Shown here: piece after piece, positions 30,218-39,016 of the stretch
Layout: every line of letters begins with the position of its first letter
Numbering within the stretch: the first letter of the stretch is position 1
DNA from: Nitrospira japonica
GTDB lineage: Bacteria > Nitrospirota > Nitrospiria > Nitrospirales > Nitrospiraceae
Assembly: GCF_900169565.1 (NCBI RefSeq)
Contig: NZ_LT828648.1
Coordinates: 684,876 to 748,875, forward strand
Length of the DNA: 64,000 nucleotides
Direction of reading: 5' to 3'
Position numbers and translations under genes: made by a program
Notes under the pieces: generated by a model
What the model saw: the letters and a program-made list of their open reading frames with translations, nothing else
Told to the model about the DNA's origin: nothing
Database searches by the model: none

Positions 30218-30264
30218 ACGCGGCAGCACCATACCATGCCACCCCTGCCAAAGCAAGGGGACCG

Positions 30265-31104
30265 TCAGACGGTTTGCGCTGAAAACCACTCGGCAATTCG
30301 GTTGGTCAAACGGCCCGGCTGGCCGGAGCCAACGGTTTTGCCGTCGATCTCAACGACTCCCAGAACCTCCACTGTCGTACCGGTCAGAAAGACTTCTTCC
30401 GCAGCGAATAGGTCCCCTTGCGAGGGATAGCGCTCATGGACGGCCACACCATGGTCGCGCGCAAGTCGCAGCACCACGGCCCGGGTTACCCCCGAAAGGA
30501 TCCTTGGCCCTTCCGGAGCCGTGATCAGCGATCCGTCTCGAACGACAACGACGTTACTGACGGATCCTTCTGTTACGCTGCCGTCCTTGACCAGAATCGT
30601 TTCGTACACACCGGTCTGCTTGGCCTGCTGGCGCGCGAGCACGTTGGCCAGAAGGTTGATGCTCTTCACATCACAGCGCCCCCACCGAATGTCTTCCGTC
30701 GTCATGGCCGCCACGCCGCGACTCTTTACTGCAGCGGCAATCGGCTGCAACTCACGAACAGTCATCACCACTGTCGGAACGAGGTCGGCGGCGTAGCTGT
30801 GGTCACGGGGAGCAGCCCCTCGTGTGACCTGAAGATAGATCTTGCTTTCCGGATAGGCTGCTCGTTCGATCCCCTCCAGAATCAGTTGTGACCATCTGGC
30901 CTCGGGATAGGGCTGATGCAACTGGATCGCTCGCGCGCTCCGATCAAGGCGCGCGAGATGCGCCGCGACTTCGAAGGGCCGGCCGCGGTAGGTGCGAATG
31001 ACTTCGTACACTCCGTCGCCGAACTGAAATCCTCGGTCCTCGATTGAGACCGTTGCGTCGGCTAGCGGGAGAAATCGTCCGTTAAGGAAGGCCACTTCCG
31101 GCAC
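30265..31104 (-). CDS. Class IV PLP aminotransferase (D-amino acid/branched-chain type)
   Basis: A 279-residue fold-type IV aminotransferase. VSIEDRGFQFGDGVYEVIRT near residue 20 is the N-terminal family block and SVKSINLLANVLARQQAK-like sequence near 155 holds the PLP lysine. SNVVVVRDGSLITAP and ILSGVTRAVVLRLA follow. The size and opening fit D-alanine/D-amino acid aminotransferase or 4-amino-4-deoxychorismate lyase-like proteins. Substrate is unresolved. The GTG at 31104 is preceded by GGGAGG and lies one base after the stop of the chagasin-like gene. A longer frame upstream is rejected. Confidence 0.82.
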   Translation of the reverse strand: MPEVAFLNGRFLPLADATVSIEDRGFQFGDGVYEVIRTYRGRPFEVAAHLARLDRSARAIQLHQPYPEARWSQLILEGIERAAYPESKIYLQVTRGAAPRDHSYAADLVPTVVMTVRELQPIAAAVKSRGVAAMTTEDIRWGRCDVKSINLLANVLARQQAKQTGVYETILVKDGSVTEGSVSNVVVVRDGSLITAPEGPRILSGVTRAVVLRLARDHGVAVHERYPSQGDLFAAEEVFLTGTTVEVLGVVEIDGKTVGSGQPGRLTNRIAEWFSAQTV

Positions 31105-31105
31105 G

Positions 31106-31456
31106 TCAGAGACCTCCCTGTAAGCCGGAACCGGAAACCGAGATGGAGAATACGCGCCGGTCCTCGGCCGTAAATTTCCACCCCATGCGCTTCTCAAAGA
31201 TGATGTGGACGTTGCCCGGCTTGATCGGCTGAAACTCGAACGTTCTTGTGCCATTGTCCACTGCGTTGTTGCCGGCGACGCGGAGATACTCATCTCCGAG
31301 CAACGCGAGCGACGCGGCATCATAGCTCGGAACCCACTGCTCTCCTCGCGTCCGATCCTCCCATAAATGTATGGTGATCGGCCGGCCGACGACGGCCTGA
31401 ATGGCCTTGACATCCGCATTCGACGAGTGGCTCCCTTCATCCGGGCTGGTCGTCAT
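31106..31456 (-). CDS. Chagasin-like (I42) protease-inhibitor-fold protein
   Basis: A 116-residue protein resembling chagasin-type cysteine-protease inhibitors. The three inhibitory loops can be traced. EDRTRGEQW matches the T-x-G-x-x-W pattern of NPTTGxxW. VAGNNAVDNGTRTFEF sits at the glycine loop. EKRMGWKF sits at the RPW loop, with the arginine and tryptophan kept. FEFQPIKPGNVHIIFEKR is the typical strand pair. There is no signal peptide, so it should be cytoplasmic. No papain-like protease is nearby. It is translationally adjacent to the aminotransferase gene. Family assignment is by eye. Confidence 0.6.
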   Translation of the reverse strand: MTTSPDEGSHSSNADVKAIQAVVGRPITIHLWEDRTRGEQWVPSYDAASLALLGDEYLRVAGNNAVDNGTRTFEFQPIKPGNVHIIFEKRMGWKFTAEDRRVFSISVSGSGLQGGL

Positions 31457-31496
31457 GGGTGGTCCTGCCTTCTACCGGTGGCCTCTACCGCGCCGG

Positions 31497-31814
31497 TCAT
31501 GTTTTGCGACGCGGGCCGACGAAAATCTCCCCGTCCAACACTCGGACTTCATAGCTTCCGACACAATAGCCACCCCCGTCAGTTCCCCGTCCATTTCGAA
31601 TGTCGAAAGCCAGGTCGTGCCAAGGACAGGAGACAACGAATCCTTTCAAACGCCCCTCATTCAATGGCCCGCCCTCATGAGGACAAATGTTATAGATGGC
31701 AAAGTACTGGCCTTCGATATTGAACAGAACGATCGCACGATTGTTGATAGTCACGACCTTGGACTGTCCCGGCGGAATATCCTCGACGGAACCGACCAAT
31801 TGAAACCCTTCCAT
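31497..31814 (-). CDS. Small Rieske [2Fe-2S] ferredoxin
   Basis: A 105-residue stand-alone Rieske protein. CPHEGGPLNEG and CPWHDLAFD supply the Cys-x-His and Cys-x-x-His cluster ligands, 18-20 residues apart. It resembles NirD-like and dioxygenase ferredoxin subunits that carry electrons in the cytoplasm. I chose the ATG at 31814 (MEGFQLVGSVEDIPPGQ), as residues upstream in the open frame are not Rieske-like and overlap the DUF192 gene. No partner oxygenase is adjacent; a Rieske oxygenase lies 24 kb away at 55166. Confidence 0.88.
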   Translation of the reverse strand: MEGFQLVGSVEDIPPGQSKVVTINNRAIVLFNIEGQYFAIYNICPHEGGPLNEGRLKGFVVSCPWHDLAFDIRNGRGTDGGGYCVGSYEVRVLDGEIFVGPRRKT

Positions 31815-31900
31815 TGTCACCACGTATTCTCCCCGGCGGTTGAACGGGTGCGCTGAAGGCCATCGCAACCTTCTCTGCCCGCCCATTCTGTACGCTGACA

Positions 31901-32395
31901 TTACATTCGCAGCGTGTACTTCAATTCGTCGCCGACCCCGACGCCCTTCTCTTTGATGAAACCGGCCGCGGCTTCGATCAAATAGCGGACCGCCACGGGC
32001 GGAGGGCCGTACCACGGGCACGGATCCTTTCGACAGGGCTCGACCTTCTCCAGCAGCTGAACAACCTGGTGCTGTTCGTCAATCCAGATCAAGTCCACCG
32101 CAAATCGGTATTCCTTGGTGGTAACCCGGTGAGCCCCAGCCTGCTCAAAGATATAGATCATTCCTCCGTTCGGGGGCAATGCCTCTTGGAAGGCCAAGCC
32201 GAAGAGCAGCTTTTCCGGCGTGTCCGCCACTTCCGCCTCCAATTCCGTTCCCGTGGGAAACGTCACGATGATCGTCTTCGCGTCTTCCCGTTGCACCAGA
32301 AATGTCGAGAGACTCATGAGCAAGATCGCCAGAAGCACAAGCGTGATGATCCGTGATTTCCGTTGCTGTCGATCGATGGGCTGGGGTGTGGACAT
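31901..32395 (-). CDS. DUF192-family exported or membrane-anchored protein
   Basis: A 164-residue protein with one N-terminal hydrophobic helix (IITLVLLAILLMSLSTFLV, residues 16-34) and a DUF192 domain. Conserved elements include ELEAEVADTPEKLLFGLAF, MIYIFEQAG, FAVDLIWIDEQHQVV and the C-terminal AAAGFIKEKGVGVGD. The cysteine pair in EPCRKDPCPWYG is common in the family. Function is unknown. It should lie in the periplasm facing out from the inner membrane. Confidence 0.85.
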   Translation of the reverse strand: MSTPQPIDRQQRKSRIITLVLLAILLMSLSTFLVQREDAKTIIVTFPTGTELEAEVADTPEKLLFGLAFQEALPPNGGMIYIFEQAGAHRVTTKEYRFAVDLIWIDEQHQVVQLLEKVEPCRKDPCPWYGPPPVAVRYLIEAAAGFIKEKGVGVGDELKYTLRM

Positions 32396-32499
32396 AGTAA
32401 TGCGTTATACCGTCTCCCTGCATCGGCCTTTGAGAAGCCGCTGGGCCCAAAGGCCCAACAATATCAGGGCATCTAGGCCTTCTGACCGACTCCGTTCTG

Positions 32500-32529
32500 T
32501 TGACTTGGAAAAGAGCGGCAGAATAGAAT
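32500..32529 (+). promoter_or_regulatory. Sigma-70-type promoter for the ferredoxin gene
   Basis: TTGACT (-35) and TAGAAT (-10) are separated by 18 bases, each with five of six consensus positions. The predicted transcript has a leader of roughly 90 nt before the ferredoxin ATG at 32623. Confidence 0.55.
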
Positions 32530-32622
32530 GCGCACAGCTGTCGCGCCACTATGTCGTGCTGTGGCGGGCTTGTCAATTGTGTTTGTTTGCTGTTTCACCG
32601 AGGCGAGAAGGAGGCGAGGGTC

Positions 32623-32970
32623 ATGGCACTGTTGATTACCGATGAATGTATCTCCTGTGGAGCCTGCCTTCCTGAATGTCCGAACGAGGCAATCTTCGAA
32701 ACCCGTAGCGATGCGGAAACGAAGGGAAACCATGTAGGAGACGGCCAGGGAGTCGGCGACAATATTTACGTGATCACCCACGACCGATGCACAGAATGTG
32801 TCGGACACTTCGATGAACCTCAATGTGCTGCCGTCTGTCCGGTCGACAATTGCTGTATCTCCGACCCCGCCTATCCCGAAACGACGGACGTATTGCTCGA
32901 AAAGGCGAAGTCTCTAAATCCGGATAAGACCATTGATCCCGCAAAAATCTGGAGCGGAGTCCGCAACTGA
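32623..32970 (+). CDS. YfhL-type 2[4Fe-4S] ferredoxin
   Basis: A 115-residue bacterial ferredoxin. The first cluster motif is CISCGACLPECP. The second is the expanded CTECVGHFDEPQCAAVCPVD, with eight residues between its second and third cysteines, characteristic of the YfhL/Alvin ferredoxins of very low potential. An insert of about 25 residues separates them. GGAGG precedes the ATG at 32623. It is monocistronic, with its own promoter at 32500-32529 and a terminator at 33022-33055. Confidence 0.93.
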   Translation: MALLITDECISCGACLPECPNEAIFETRSDAETKGNHVGDGQGVGDNIYVITHDRCTECVGHFDEPQCAAVCPVDNCCISDPAYPETTDVLLEKAKSLNPDKTIDPAKIWSGVRN

Positions 32971-33021
32971 CGGCTGGAACCTCAAGTTTATTTTATTCCG
33001 TCATTTGAATTTTGATTCAGA

Positions 33022-33055
33022 AGGCCCCGTCGCCTGCATCAGGGCGACGGGGCCT
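33022..33055 (+). terminator. Intrinsic terminator after the ferredoxin gene
   Basis: A perfect 13-bp stem AGGCCCCGTCGCC with its complement, loop TGCATCAG-like, followed by CCTTGTC. The downstream T-run is weak but the stem is very stable. Confidence 0.75.
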
Positions 33056-33178
33056 CCTTGTCTAGCCCTCGTCTGGCCCATTGTCTCGCGTGACTTGATA
33101 GACTTCAGACCACCTCGGCAGTAGAATTCCAGGTAGGATATATCGTTCCCGCCTTTACCGCTGCCATGGAGGTTCCTT

Positions 33179-33529
33179 ATGGCAAACCGATGGGCCTTTC
33201 CTGTGCTGCTCAGTGCGGTTGCGTTGTTGTTCGAACCTCATTTTCCGCCTATCCCTTCATCGGCTGTCGCCAGTGACGTGGGAACGATCATTGAGCAATT
33301 TGTCACGCAACGGTTTCCGGAAGCCGCTACGCACTACTGGATTATCAATGAAACGCAATGGGACGGCGACGAGATCATCATCGATGTCCATACAATAGTA
33401 CAGGACCGTCGAGATCCCGAACCGACGCTGAACCGATTTCTACTGTTGATCGTGGCGGGGGAACTCAAGGGATCGCAAAATATTCCCTTGGAGCCAGGCG
33501 CGGAATGCCGGCCGGAACAGTCTGCCTGA
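33179..33529 (+). CDS. Secreted small protein of unknown function
   Basis: A 116-residue protein with a signal peptide (WAFPVLLSAVALLF region, cleavage probably near residues 29-32). The mature domain reads as an alpha-beta protein: TIIEQFVTQRFPEAATHYWI, then WDGDEIIIDVHTIVQ. I do not recognise it. GGAGG lies six bases before the ATG. A terminator follows at 33553-33587, so it looks like a single-gene unit. Confidence 0.65.
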   Translation: MANRWAFPVLLSAVALLFEPHFPPIPSSAVASDVGTIIEQFVTQRFPEAATHYWIINETQWDGDEIIIDVHTIVQDRRDPEPTLNRFLLLIVAGELKGSQNIPLEPGAECRPEQSA

Positions 33530-33552
33530 AGGGAAGAACAGGTATAAAACGT

Positions 33553-33587
33553 AACGCCCCCCGCCGCGTCATGCGACGGGGGGCGTT
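33553..33587. terminator. Hairpin terminator between convergent genes
   Basis: A 15-bp stem with one mismatch (AACGCCCCCCGCCGC against GCGACGGGGGGCGTT) between the secreted-protein gene and the convergent cupredoxin gene. Both flanks are moderately T/A-rich, so it may serve both strands. Confidence 0.7.
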
Positions 33588-33616
33588 GTCGTCATCACCA
33601 AATCTCGGTCAAACGA

Positions 33617-34099
33617 CTACTTGATCATTACCAACTTACCACCGACGTGAGCCGGATGGAGGTGGCAGCGATAGTTGAGAGTATTTCCCATCGTCGCGTA
33701 GAACAGATCGCTGGTAGGAATACCCACGTATTTCGTTTCACCGGGCTTGAGGACCAACTTGGCATTCACTGCGGTCGGAGCCGCCTGAGTCGTCGCGTCG
33801 GTCAGTTGGAATCCATGTTCGGTTGTGCCGTTATTGGTGACCTTCAGAAGAACTGGACGTCCGGGACGGACTTTGAAGTCAATTACCGTCGTGGGAGGAT
33901 ACCAGGTCTTCATGTTCCCGATCTCGACCGAATAGAGCTCTGCGTCCACATCCAATTCTTTGAATGGCTGGCCGACCACAGAACCGGTTTCCCAGTCACC
34001 GACTTCGACTCCGCCAGCCTGGTGCGCCAACACCGCCGATGCCCCAGCAATGACCATCACGAGGCCGAAGAAGACTCCCAACATCGTCGTCTTGCCCAT
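33617..34099 (-). CDS. Secreted cupredoxin (type 1 copper protein)
   Basis: A 160-residue exported blue-copper-like protein. The signal peptide covers about residues 1-25 (MLGVFFGLVMVIAGASAVLA). Copper ligands are visible: His in TTEHGFQL, then Cys, His and a following Met in YRCHLHPAHVGGKLVM at the C-terminus. IDFKVRPGRPVLLKVTNNG is the typical cupredoxin strand pair. It resembles the cytochrome c oxidase subunit II-like/plastocyanin group common in Nitrospira, where periplasmic cupredoxins are thought to carry electrons. AAGGAGG precedes the start. It has no close operon partner. Confidence 0.88.
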   Translation of the reverse strand: MGKTTMLGVFFGLVMVIAGASAVLAHQAGGVEVGDWETGSVVGQPFKELDVDAELYSVEIGNMKTWYPPTTVIDFKVRPGRPVLLKVTNNGTTEHGFQLTDATTQAAPTAVNAKLVLKPGETKYVGIPTSDLFYATMGNTLNYRCHLHPAHVGGKLVMIK

Positions 34100-34368
34100 G
34101 ACCTACCTCCTTAAAAAGAAGAAGAGATGTGATTAGATTGGTAAATAACTACCGCTCGGACCAGGTAGCCTTGACCGCTCCGACGACCACTCAACTGCGT
34201 ACTTTGATTGAATCTTATTGTCATATCGCTCTCAAGGAGGGCTCCTTATATCATAGCGGGGAAAACGGAAGCAAGAACGTTAATCAAGCCGTCTGACAGA
34301 ACCACTCCTTGCTAGGTTGAGCGATTTCCAACAGAACAATGCTATAGATTCAATATCTTATTAGCTGT
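34100..34368 (-). other. Intergenic leader of the cupredoxin gene
   Basis: About 270 bp between the fused spermidine synthase-like gene and the cupredoxin gene, AT-richer than its surroundings. It contains a short palindrome AAGGAGCCCTCCTT near 34223-34236 on the minus strand and the presumed cupredoxin promoter. I see no convincing -35/-10 pair and no gene. Confidence 0.4.
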
Positions 34369-35922
34369 CTACTCAGAGCGACTTTCTCGAACATTCGAAC
34401 CGATTAGAAGGTCATACGGTGCATAATCGTCAGTGAGTATTTCTCCCGGCTTCCAGGGTTCGGTCCGGCGGGTACTCAGTAGGGCGATCGATTCCGGAGG
34501 AAGGCGTTGGTGTTCGACCATGGCTGTGACTTTGATCGCCAAATCTTCCGGAGGCTGACTCTCAATTGCCAGACCGGCAAAAAAAATCAGATTCTCAGCC
34601 TTCTTCAGTGATGGCCATGGACCTTTGACCGCATAAGTCTGGATAGTCGAAAAGGACTCTTTCATAGTCTGCACCACCGCGCTGGCCCTGAGAAGATCCC
34701 CACCCTCTCCTGAGGAGGCCAGATTTACTGCCAATACTCCGTCTGGTTTCAGGTGTGCGCGCAGCTCCGAGAAAAATTCCTTGGTGGTCAGGTGGAAGGG
34801 GATCATGTGGCGAGCGAACGCATCCACCCATATCAGATCGTAGGACTCCTTCGTACCGTTCAGAAACACCCGAGCGTCGCGGGCATAGACATGATGGTGA
34901 GACGGCGCCTGATACGAGAAAAACTCCTCGGCTATCCTCACCACAACGGGGTCGAACTCCACCACATCCAGTTCTAATTCGGGCCATCGATGAGCCAGCC
35001 ATTTGGCGAAGGACCCGCCGCCATGGCCGAAAATCAAGCCTCGCTTTGGTTCGGGCACCCAGGCCAAGGAGGATACCATCAACTGACTATACGGAAGGAA
35101 CAGCGTGATCGGCTCAGCCTTCCACATGACCGCGTGAAACGTCCGATCGAGTATCAGGTAGCGGAAGAGCTCGTCGTCCCGAATGCGGACCTGTTGGTAG
35201 GGGCTGTCTTCCTGGTAGACCGGGGCCTTGAGCATTTCGACAGGATTGATCGCGCCGACTCCCAGTCCGCTCATACCCAGCACTAACGCCGCGACAACGA
35301 GCGCCCTCGGAGCCGTGCCCTTCAACAACCACCAGAATCCAAGGCCGACCTGAATGGCGCCCAGCCACCCGACAAGCGCATGACTCCCGATCCAGGACAG
35401 GAAAAAAAAGGCGGTTCCCCAAGTTCCCGCCAAACTTCCTACGGTCGACAACGCGATCATGCGGCCCGTGTGACGACCAAGATGGTTGAGATCGGACACC
35501 GCCAATCGCAACATTGCCGGCAGCACCCCACTGAGGCCGAACGCAGGGGGCGCAAGCAGCAGTCCTGCTGCAGCACAGGGTCCCCAGCGGGGATCCTCAA
35601 TCGCTGCGGCCACCCTGAACAACACTGGCTGGCTCAGCCAGGCGATCAGAAAGGTCCATGAACCGGAAAACAACAGCAGGCAGGCCAGCACTCTAGCGCC
35701 GGGGTATCGGTCGGACATCCAGCCTCCGAAAGCATATCCGCTGCTCATGGCGGCCAGAATAACTCCAATCAGCGCTCCCCAGACGAACAGCGAATTGCCG
35801 AACACCGGTGCCAGCAAACGGCTGCCGAGTATTTCCAGCGCCATAACGACAGCACCGGTGATGAAGGCAGTGACTAATAGATACCAGCGAGGGGTGTGAG
35901 AGGAGTTACGCGACGAGTTCAT
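34369..35922 (-). CDS. Membrane-fused spermidine synthase-like protein
   Basis: A 517-residue two-part protein. About seven transmembrane helices fill residues 12-230 (for example VTAFITGAVVMALEILGSRL). A class I methyltransferase-fold spermidine synthase domain follows from about 270 to 480. GLIFGHGGGSFAKWLAHRWP is the nucleotide-binding loop, LDVVEFDPVVVRIAEEFF the acidic strand, and YDLIWVDAFARHMIPFHLT the active-site strand. Such fused forms are widespread, but whether they make polyamines is unclear. Missing canonical aspartates would argue against it. It is preceded by a 210 bp gap with no visible gene. Confidence 0.85.
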   Translation of the reverse strand: MNSSRNSSHTPRWYLLVTAFITGAVVMALEILGSRLLAPVFGNSLFVWGALIGVILAAMSSGYAFGGWMSDRYPGARVLACLLLFSGSWTFLIAWLSQPVLFRVAAAIEDPRWGPCAAAGLLLAPPAFGLSGVLPAMLRLAVSDLNHLGRHTGRMIALSTVGSLAGTWGTAFFFLSWIGSHALVGWLGAIQVGLGFWWLLKGTAPRALVVAALVLGMSGLGVGAINPVEMLKAPVYQEDSPYQQVRIRDDELFRYLILDRTFHAVMWKAEPITLFLPYSQLMVSSLAWVPEPKRGLIFGHGGGSFAKWLAHRWPELELDVVEFDPVVVRIAEEFFSYQAPSHHHVYARDARVFLNGTKESYDLIWVDAFARHMIPFHLTTKEFFSELRAHLKPDGVLAVNLASSGEGGDLLRASAVVQTMKESFSTIQTYAVKGPWPSLKKAENLIFFAGLAIESQPPEDLAIKVTAMVEHQRLPPESIALLSTRRTEPWKPGEILTDDYAPYDLLIGSNVRESRSE

Positions 35923-36132
35923 GCCAGATATTCAACGGACGACAGGAGAATGACATCGATCTTCTAGGCCTTTCGAATGGAGGGCGCTCATAGTACGCAG
36001 AGCCGCCCAAAGCTGTCAATGAATCGCCTGCCTACCGACGGGCAGCTGACTTTCCGGCATCCGTTGCCCGCTCGCAGGAAGTAAAGATATACTCTGCCTC
36101 GTCGTCGAATCACCGCTGAAGGAGGAGAGAAG

Positions 36133-37467
36133 ATGCAGATTAGCGTGATCGGAACAGGATACGTCGGATTGGTGAGCGGAGCGTGCTTCGCCGAATTCGG
36201 CGTCAATGTCCTGTGCATGGACACGGACGCGAAACGCATCGCTCGGCTTGAGAAGGGCGACGTACCGTTCTATGAGCCTGGCATCACCGAACTCGTCGCC
36301 AAGGGAATCAGCCAGAGCCGATTGAGTTTTACCACCGATCTGACGCGCGCCGTCGACCACGGGCAGGTCATCTTTATCGCCGTGGGCACTCCTCCGAAAA
36401 AGGACGGGTCGGCTGATCTGTCGTATGTCGAAGAGGTCGGCCGAGGCATCGCGCGAACGATGACGTCATATAAAGTCATCGTGACGAAATCGACCGTCCC
36501 CGTCGGTACCGGAGAGTTGCTCAAGAAGGTCATCAGCGCCAACCAGCCCAAGAAGGTCTTGTTCGACGTCGCCTCCAACCCTGAATTCCTCCGCGAAGGT
36601 TCAGCGATCGAAGATTTCATGCGCCCCAATCGGGTCGTCATCGGCTCCGAAAGCGAGCAAGCCGCGAGCATCATGAAGGATCTCTATCGGCCCCTCTATC
36701 TGCTCGAGACCCCGTTCGTCGTTACCGATGTACCGACTGCGGAAATGATCAAATATGCTTCGAACGCCTTTCTGGCGACAAAAATTTCGTTCATCAATGA
36801 AATCGCCACGCTGTGCGAGCGGGTCGGAGCCGACGTTCAGATGGTGTCGAAAGGAATGGGGTTGGATCACCGCATCGGTTCAAAGTTCCTGCACGCCGGC
36901 CCGGGATTCGGAGGATCTTGTTTTCCCAAAGACCTGGCCGCGCTGGTGCAGATGGGAGACCGAGCCGGCTATCCGATGCAAATCGCCCAAGCCGCCGCGA
37001 CAGTCAATTCACAGCAGCGCGACCGCATGATCGACAAAATCTCCGCGGTATTGGGCACAATCAAGGGTTCGACCATCGCCATGCTCGGGCTTTCCTTCAA
37101 GCCGAATACCAACGACCTGCGTGAGGCTCCGGCGCTGGCGATCGCACAGGCCCTGATGCAGTCCGGAGCCGGTCTTCGCGGCTATGACCCGGCCGCCCTT
37201 GAAGAAGCGGCGCAAATCCTTCCGGGCATGATTGCCTGCAAGGATCCTTACGATGCGGCGACCGGAGCAGATGCGTTGGTCTTGATGACCGAATGGAATG
37301 AGTTCAGAAATCTCGACTTCGCGAAGCTCAAGACCATCATGCGGAAACCGGTGCTCGTCGACCTCCGCAATGTCTATGAATCGAGCCGGGTCACGAGCCT
37401 CGGGTTTCACCACGTCTCGGTCGGACGGGCGCCCCAGGACCCTGTCGTCCGGGCAAAGAACGGCTAG
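36133..37467 (+). CDS. ugd: UDP-glucose 6-dehydrogenase
   Basis: Oxidises UDP-glucose to UDP-glucuronate with two NAD+. The Rossmann motif GTGYVGLVSGACFAEFG is at residues 7-23. The catalytic cysteine lies in GFGGSCFPKDLAAL near 260. KSTVPVGTGE and SNPEFLREGSAI are also present. The 444-residue length is standard. AAGGAGGAGAGAAG precedes the ATG. The product would feed the UDP-glucuronate 4-epimerase at 60589 in surface polysaccharide synthesis. Its TAG stop shares the palindrome CTAG with the convergent HEAT gene's stop. Confidence 0.96.
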   Translation: MQISVIGTGYVGLVSGACFAEFGVNVLCMDTDAKRIARLEKGDVPFYEPGITELVAKGISQSRLSFTTDLTRAVDHGQVIFIAVGTPPKKDGSADLSYVEEVGRGIARTMTSYKVIVTKSTVPVGTGELLKKVISANQPKKVLFDVASNPEFLREGSAIEDFMRPNRVVIGSESEQAASIMKDLYRPLYLLETPFVVTDVPTAEMIKYASNAFLATKISFINEIATLCERVGADVQMVSKGMGLDHRIGSKFLHAGPGFGGSCFPKDLAALVQMGDRAGYPMQIAQAAATVNSQQRDRMIDKISAVLGTIKGSTIAMLGLSFKPNTNDLREAPALAIAQALMQSGAGLRGYDPAALEEAAQILPGMIACKDPYDAATGADALVLMTEWNEFRNLDFAKLKTIMRKPVLVDLRNVYESSRVTSLGFHHVSVGRAPQDPVVRAKNG

Positions 37468-38171
37468 GTGAGGCGGGGCACCTCAGCCTTCTCTTCGTCT
37501 TTCGCCTTCGGCTTGTAGCCCATTCGATCCAATACTTTCAGAATGCGCGTTTTCAACCGATCGTCGGCTTCTGCCAATGCGGTGGCCAGCGGCTCAACCG
37601 CCGGTTTGCCGATTTTGCGGATGATCTCCGTCACGGACTGGCGCAGTTCATCTTCCTCGGAGACCAGCAGCGGCACGAGCGAAGATACCGCTGCCCCCCC
37701 GATCTTGATCAGCGAATCATAAGCGCGCTGCCGGACATCCCCGACCTCGTCGGTCAACGCTTCCACCAGAGGCTTGACCGCCCGGCCTTCCTTCAACTCT
37801 CCCAAGATCTCCGCCGCATACTTTCTGTTAAGCCAATGGGTATCCTTCAAATCGAGCAGCATGGCGTCGGCGCGGGCCGCCGTGGGATCCTTCGGACGGA
37901 TACGAAAGCTCTTCGCAACGCGTCGGCCGCCTTCTTCGATGACGCGGATCGTCGCGCCGTCGCCGACCTTGAGCTGTTTGAGTTCCTCGAGCGCTTCTTC
38001 GTCGACGTCCAGGAGCACGGTCTTGCCGTCATAGGCCAAGAGCTCCACTTCGACCTGCTTGGCCTCGGGATTGACCGCCACGACCCGTTCCGTGACGAGA
38101 TTGAACCCGTCCTTCTTGGCCCCGCCTTTGGGACCGATCTGAATCAATTTCGCCGGAGCTTCATCCGCCAT
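37464..38171 (-). CDS. HEAT-repeat protein with N-terminal beta domain
   Basis: A 235-residue cytoplasmic protein, last of five neighbouring HEAT genes. Residues about 20-95 form a beta-rich domain (RVVAVNPEAKQVEVELLAYD, then VGDGATIRVIEEGGRRVAKS) I cannot name. Then come about four HEAT-like repeats (LNRKYAAEILGELKEGRAVK, then DVRQRAYDSLIKIGG). It ends with VLDRMGYKPK, a form of the C-terminal cap shared by its neighbours. The start at 38171 (MADEAPAKLIQIG) is preferred over 38180. No catalytic motif is visible, which suggests a scaffold or binding role. Confidence 0.75.
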   Translation of the reverse strand: MADEAPAKLIQIGPKGGAKKDGFNLVTERVVAVNPEAKQVEVELLAYDGKTVLLDVDEEALEELKQLKVGDGATIRVIEEGGRRVAKSFRIRPKDPTAARADAMLLDLKDTHWLNRKYAAEILGELKEGRAVKPLVEALTDEVGDVRQRAYDSLIKIGGAAVSSLVPLLVSEEDELRQSVTEIIRKIGKPAVEPLATALAEADDRLKTRILKVLDRMGYKPKAKDEEKAEVPRLT

Positions 38172-38251
38172 GATGTACATCCTTCTTTACTCGGGAGTGG
38201 AGGTTCACAAATTGTCCCGCACATCTGCGCCGTACAAGAGGCCCGGCACGG

Positions 38252-39016
38252 CTAGGGTGCCGATTTCCACCCCAAGCTCGCCAGCACCCCTTCGACGGTT
38301 TCTTGCACCATCGTGTTTTCGTCTTCGAGCAGAGGGAGCAACGGATCGATCGCCTGTTTCGCCCCCAGCCGCGCCAGTGATTCCGCCGCGTTCCTCCGCA
38401 CGAGCCAATCTTCATCCTTCAGTGATTCGATCAAGGGGCCGACTCCGCGATGATCACCGATTTTCCCCAGTGCTTCGGCCGCATGACGCCGCACCATCCA
38501 ATTGTTGCCGAGCAATCCCTCGATGAGCGCGTCCACCGCACGCGAATCGCCGATCTTCTTCAGGACACGCGCGACGTCTTCCCGCAACGTACTGTCGGTG
38601 AGCGCATCCACGAGGCCCGGAACGGCGCGCGAATCGCCAATACGCTCAAGCGCCCAGACCGCGGCCGTTCGGACCGCACCGTCTTTGTCCTTTAGCGCCT
38701 TTACCAGCGGCTCGACGCCGCGAGGATCTTTCAGCTTGCCCAACCCCGAAGCCGCCTGCTCTCGAATTGCCCATTCGTCGTCCTCTACCGCATCGATCAA
38801 TCGATCGACGGCGGCAGGCCCGATTCGGACCACGGCAGTCGTGGCGGCCTCCCGAATCAATACGTCTTCGTCGGCCATGAGGCCGATCAACGGACCGATC
38901 GCTTCTTCTCCCACCTGGCTCAAACTTGCGATCGCATGGTCCCTCAGCGCTTCGTTGTCATCGCGCAACGCGCTGATCAACTGGTCGATCCGATCCGGCA
39001 TTTCCCCGTCACTCAT
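38252..39016 (-). CDS. HEAT-repeat protein (about 8 repeats)
   Basis: A 254-residue protein built almost wholly of 31-residue PBS-lyase-type HEAT repeats. A representative unit is WMVRRHAAEALGKIGDHRGV, near residue 165. The conserved D-W-x-V-R and A-L-x-x-I-G-D-x-R positions recur. It ends VLASLGWKSAP. No signal peptide, membrane segment or catalytic residue is seen. Although phycobilin lyases share these repeats, no phycobilisome gene is present, so the lyase label would be misleading. Its start overlaps the preceding HEAT gene by 8 bp. Confidence 0.85.
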   Translation of the reverse strand: MSDGEMPDRIDQLISALRDDNEALRDHAIASLSQVGEEAIGPLIGLMADEDVLIREAATTAVVRIGPAAVDRLIDAVEDDEWAIREQAASGLGKLKDPRGVEPLVKALKDKDGAVRTAAVWALERIGDSRAVPGLVDALTDSTLREDVARVLKKIGDSRAVDALIEGLLGNNWMVRRHAAEALGKIGDHRGVGPLIESLKDEDWLVRRNAAESLARLGAKQAIDPLLPLLEDENTMVQETVEGVLASLGWKSAP

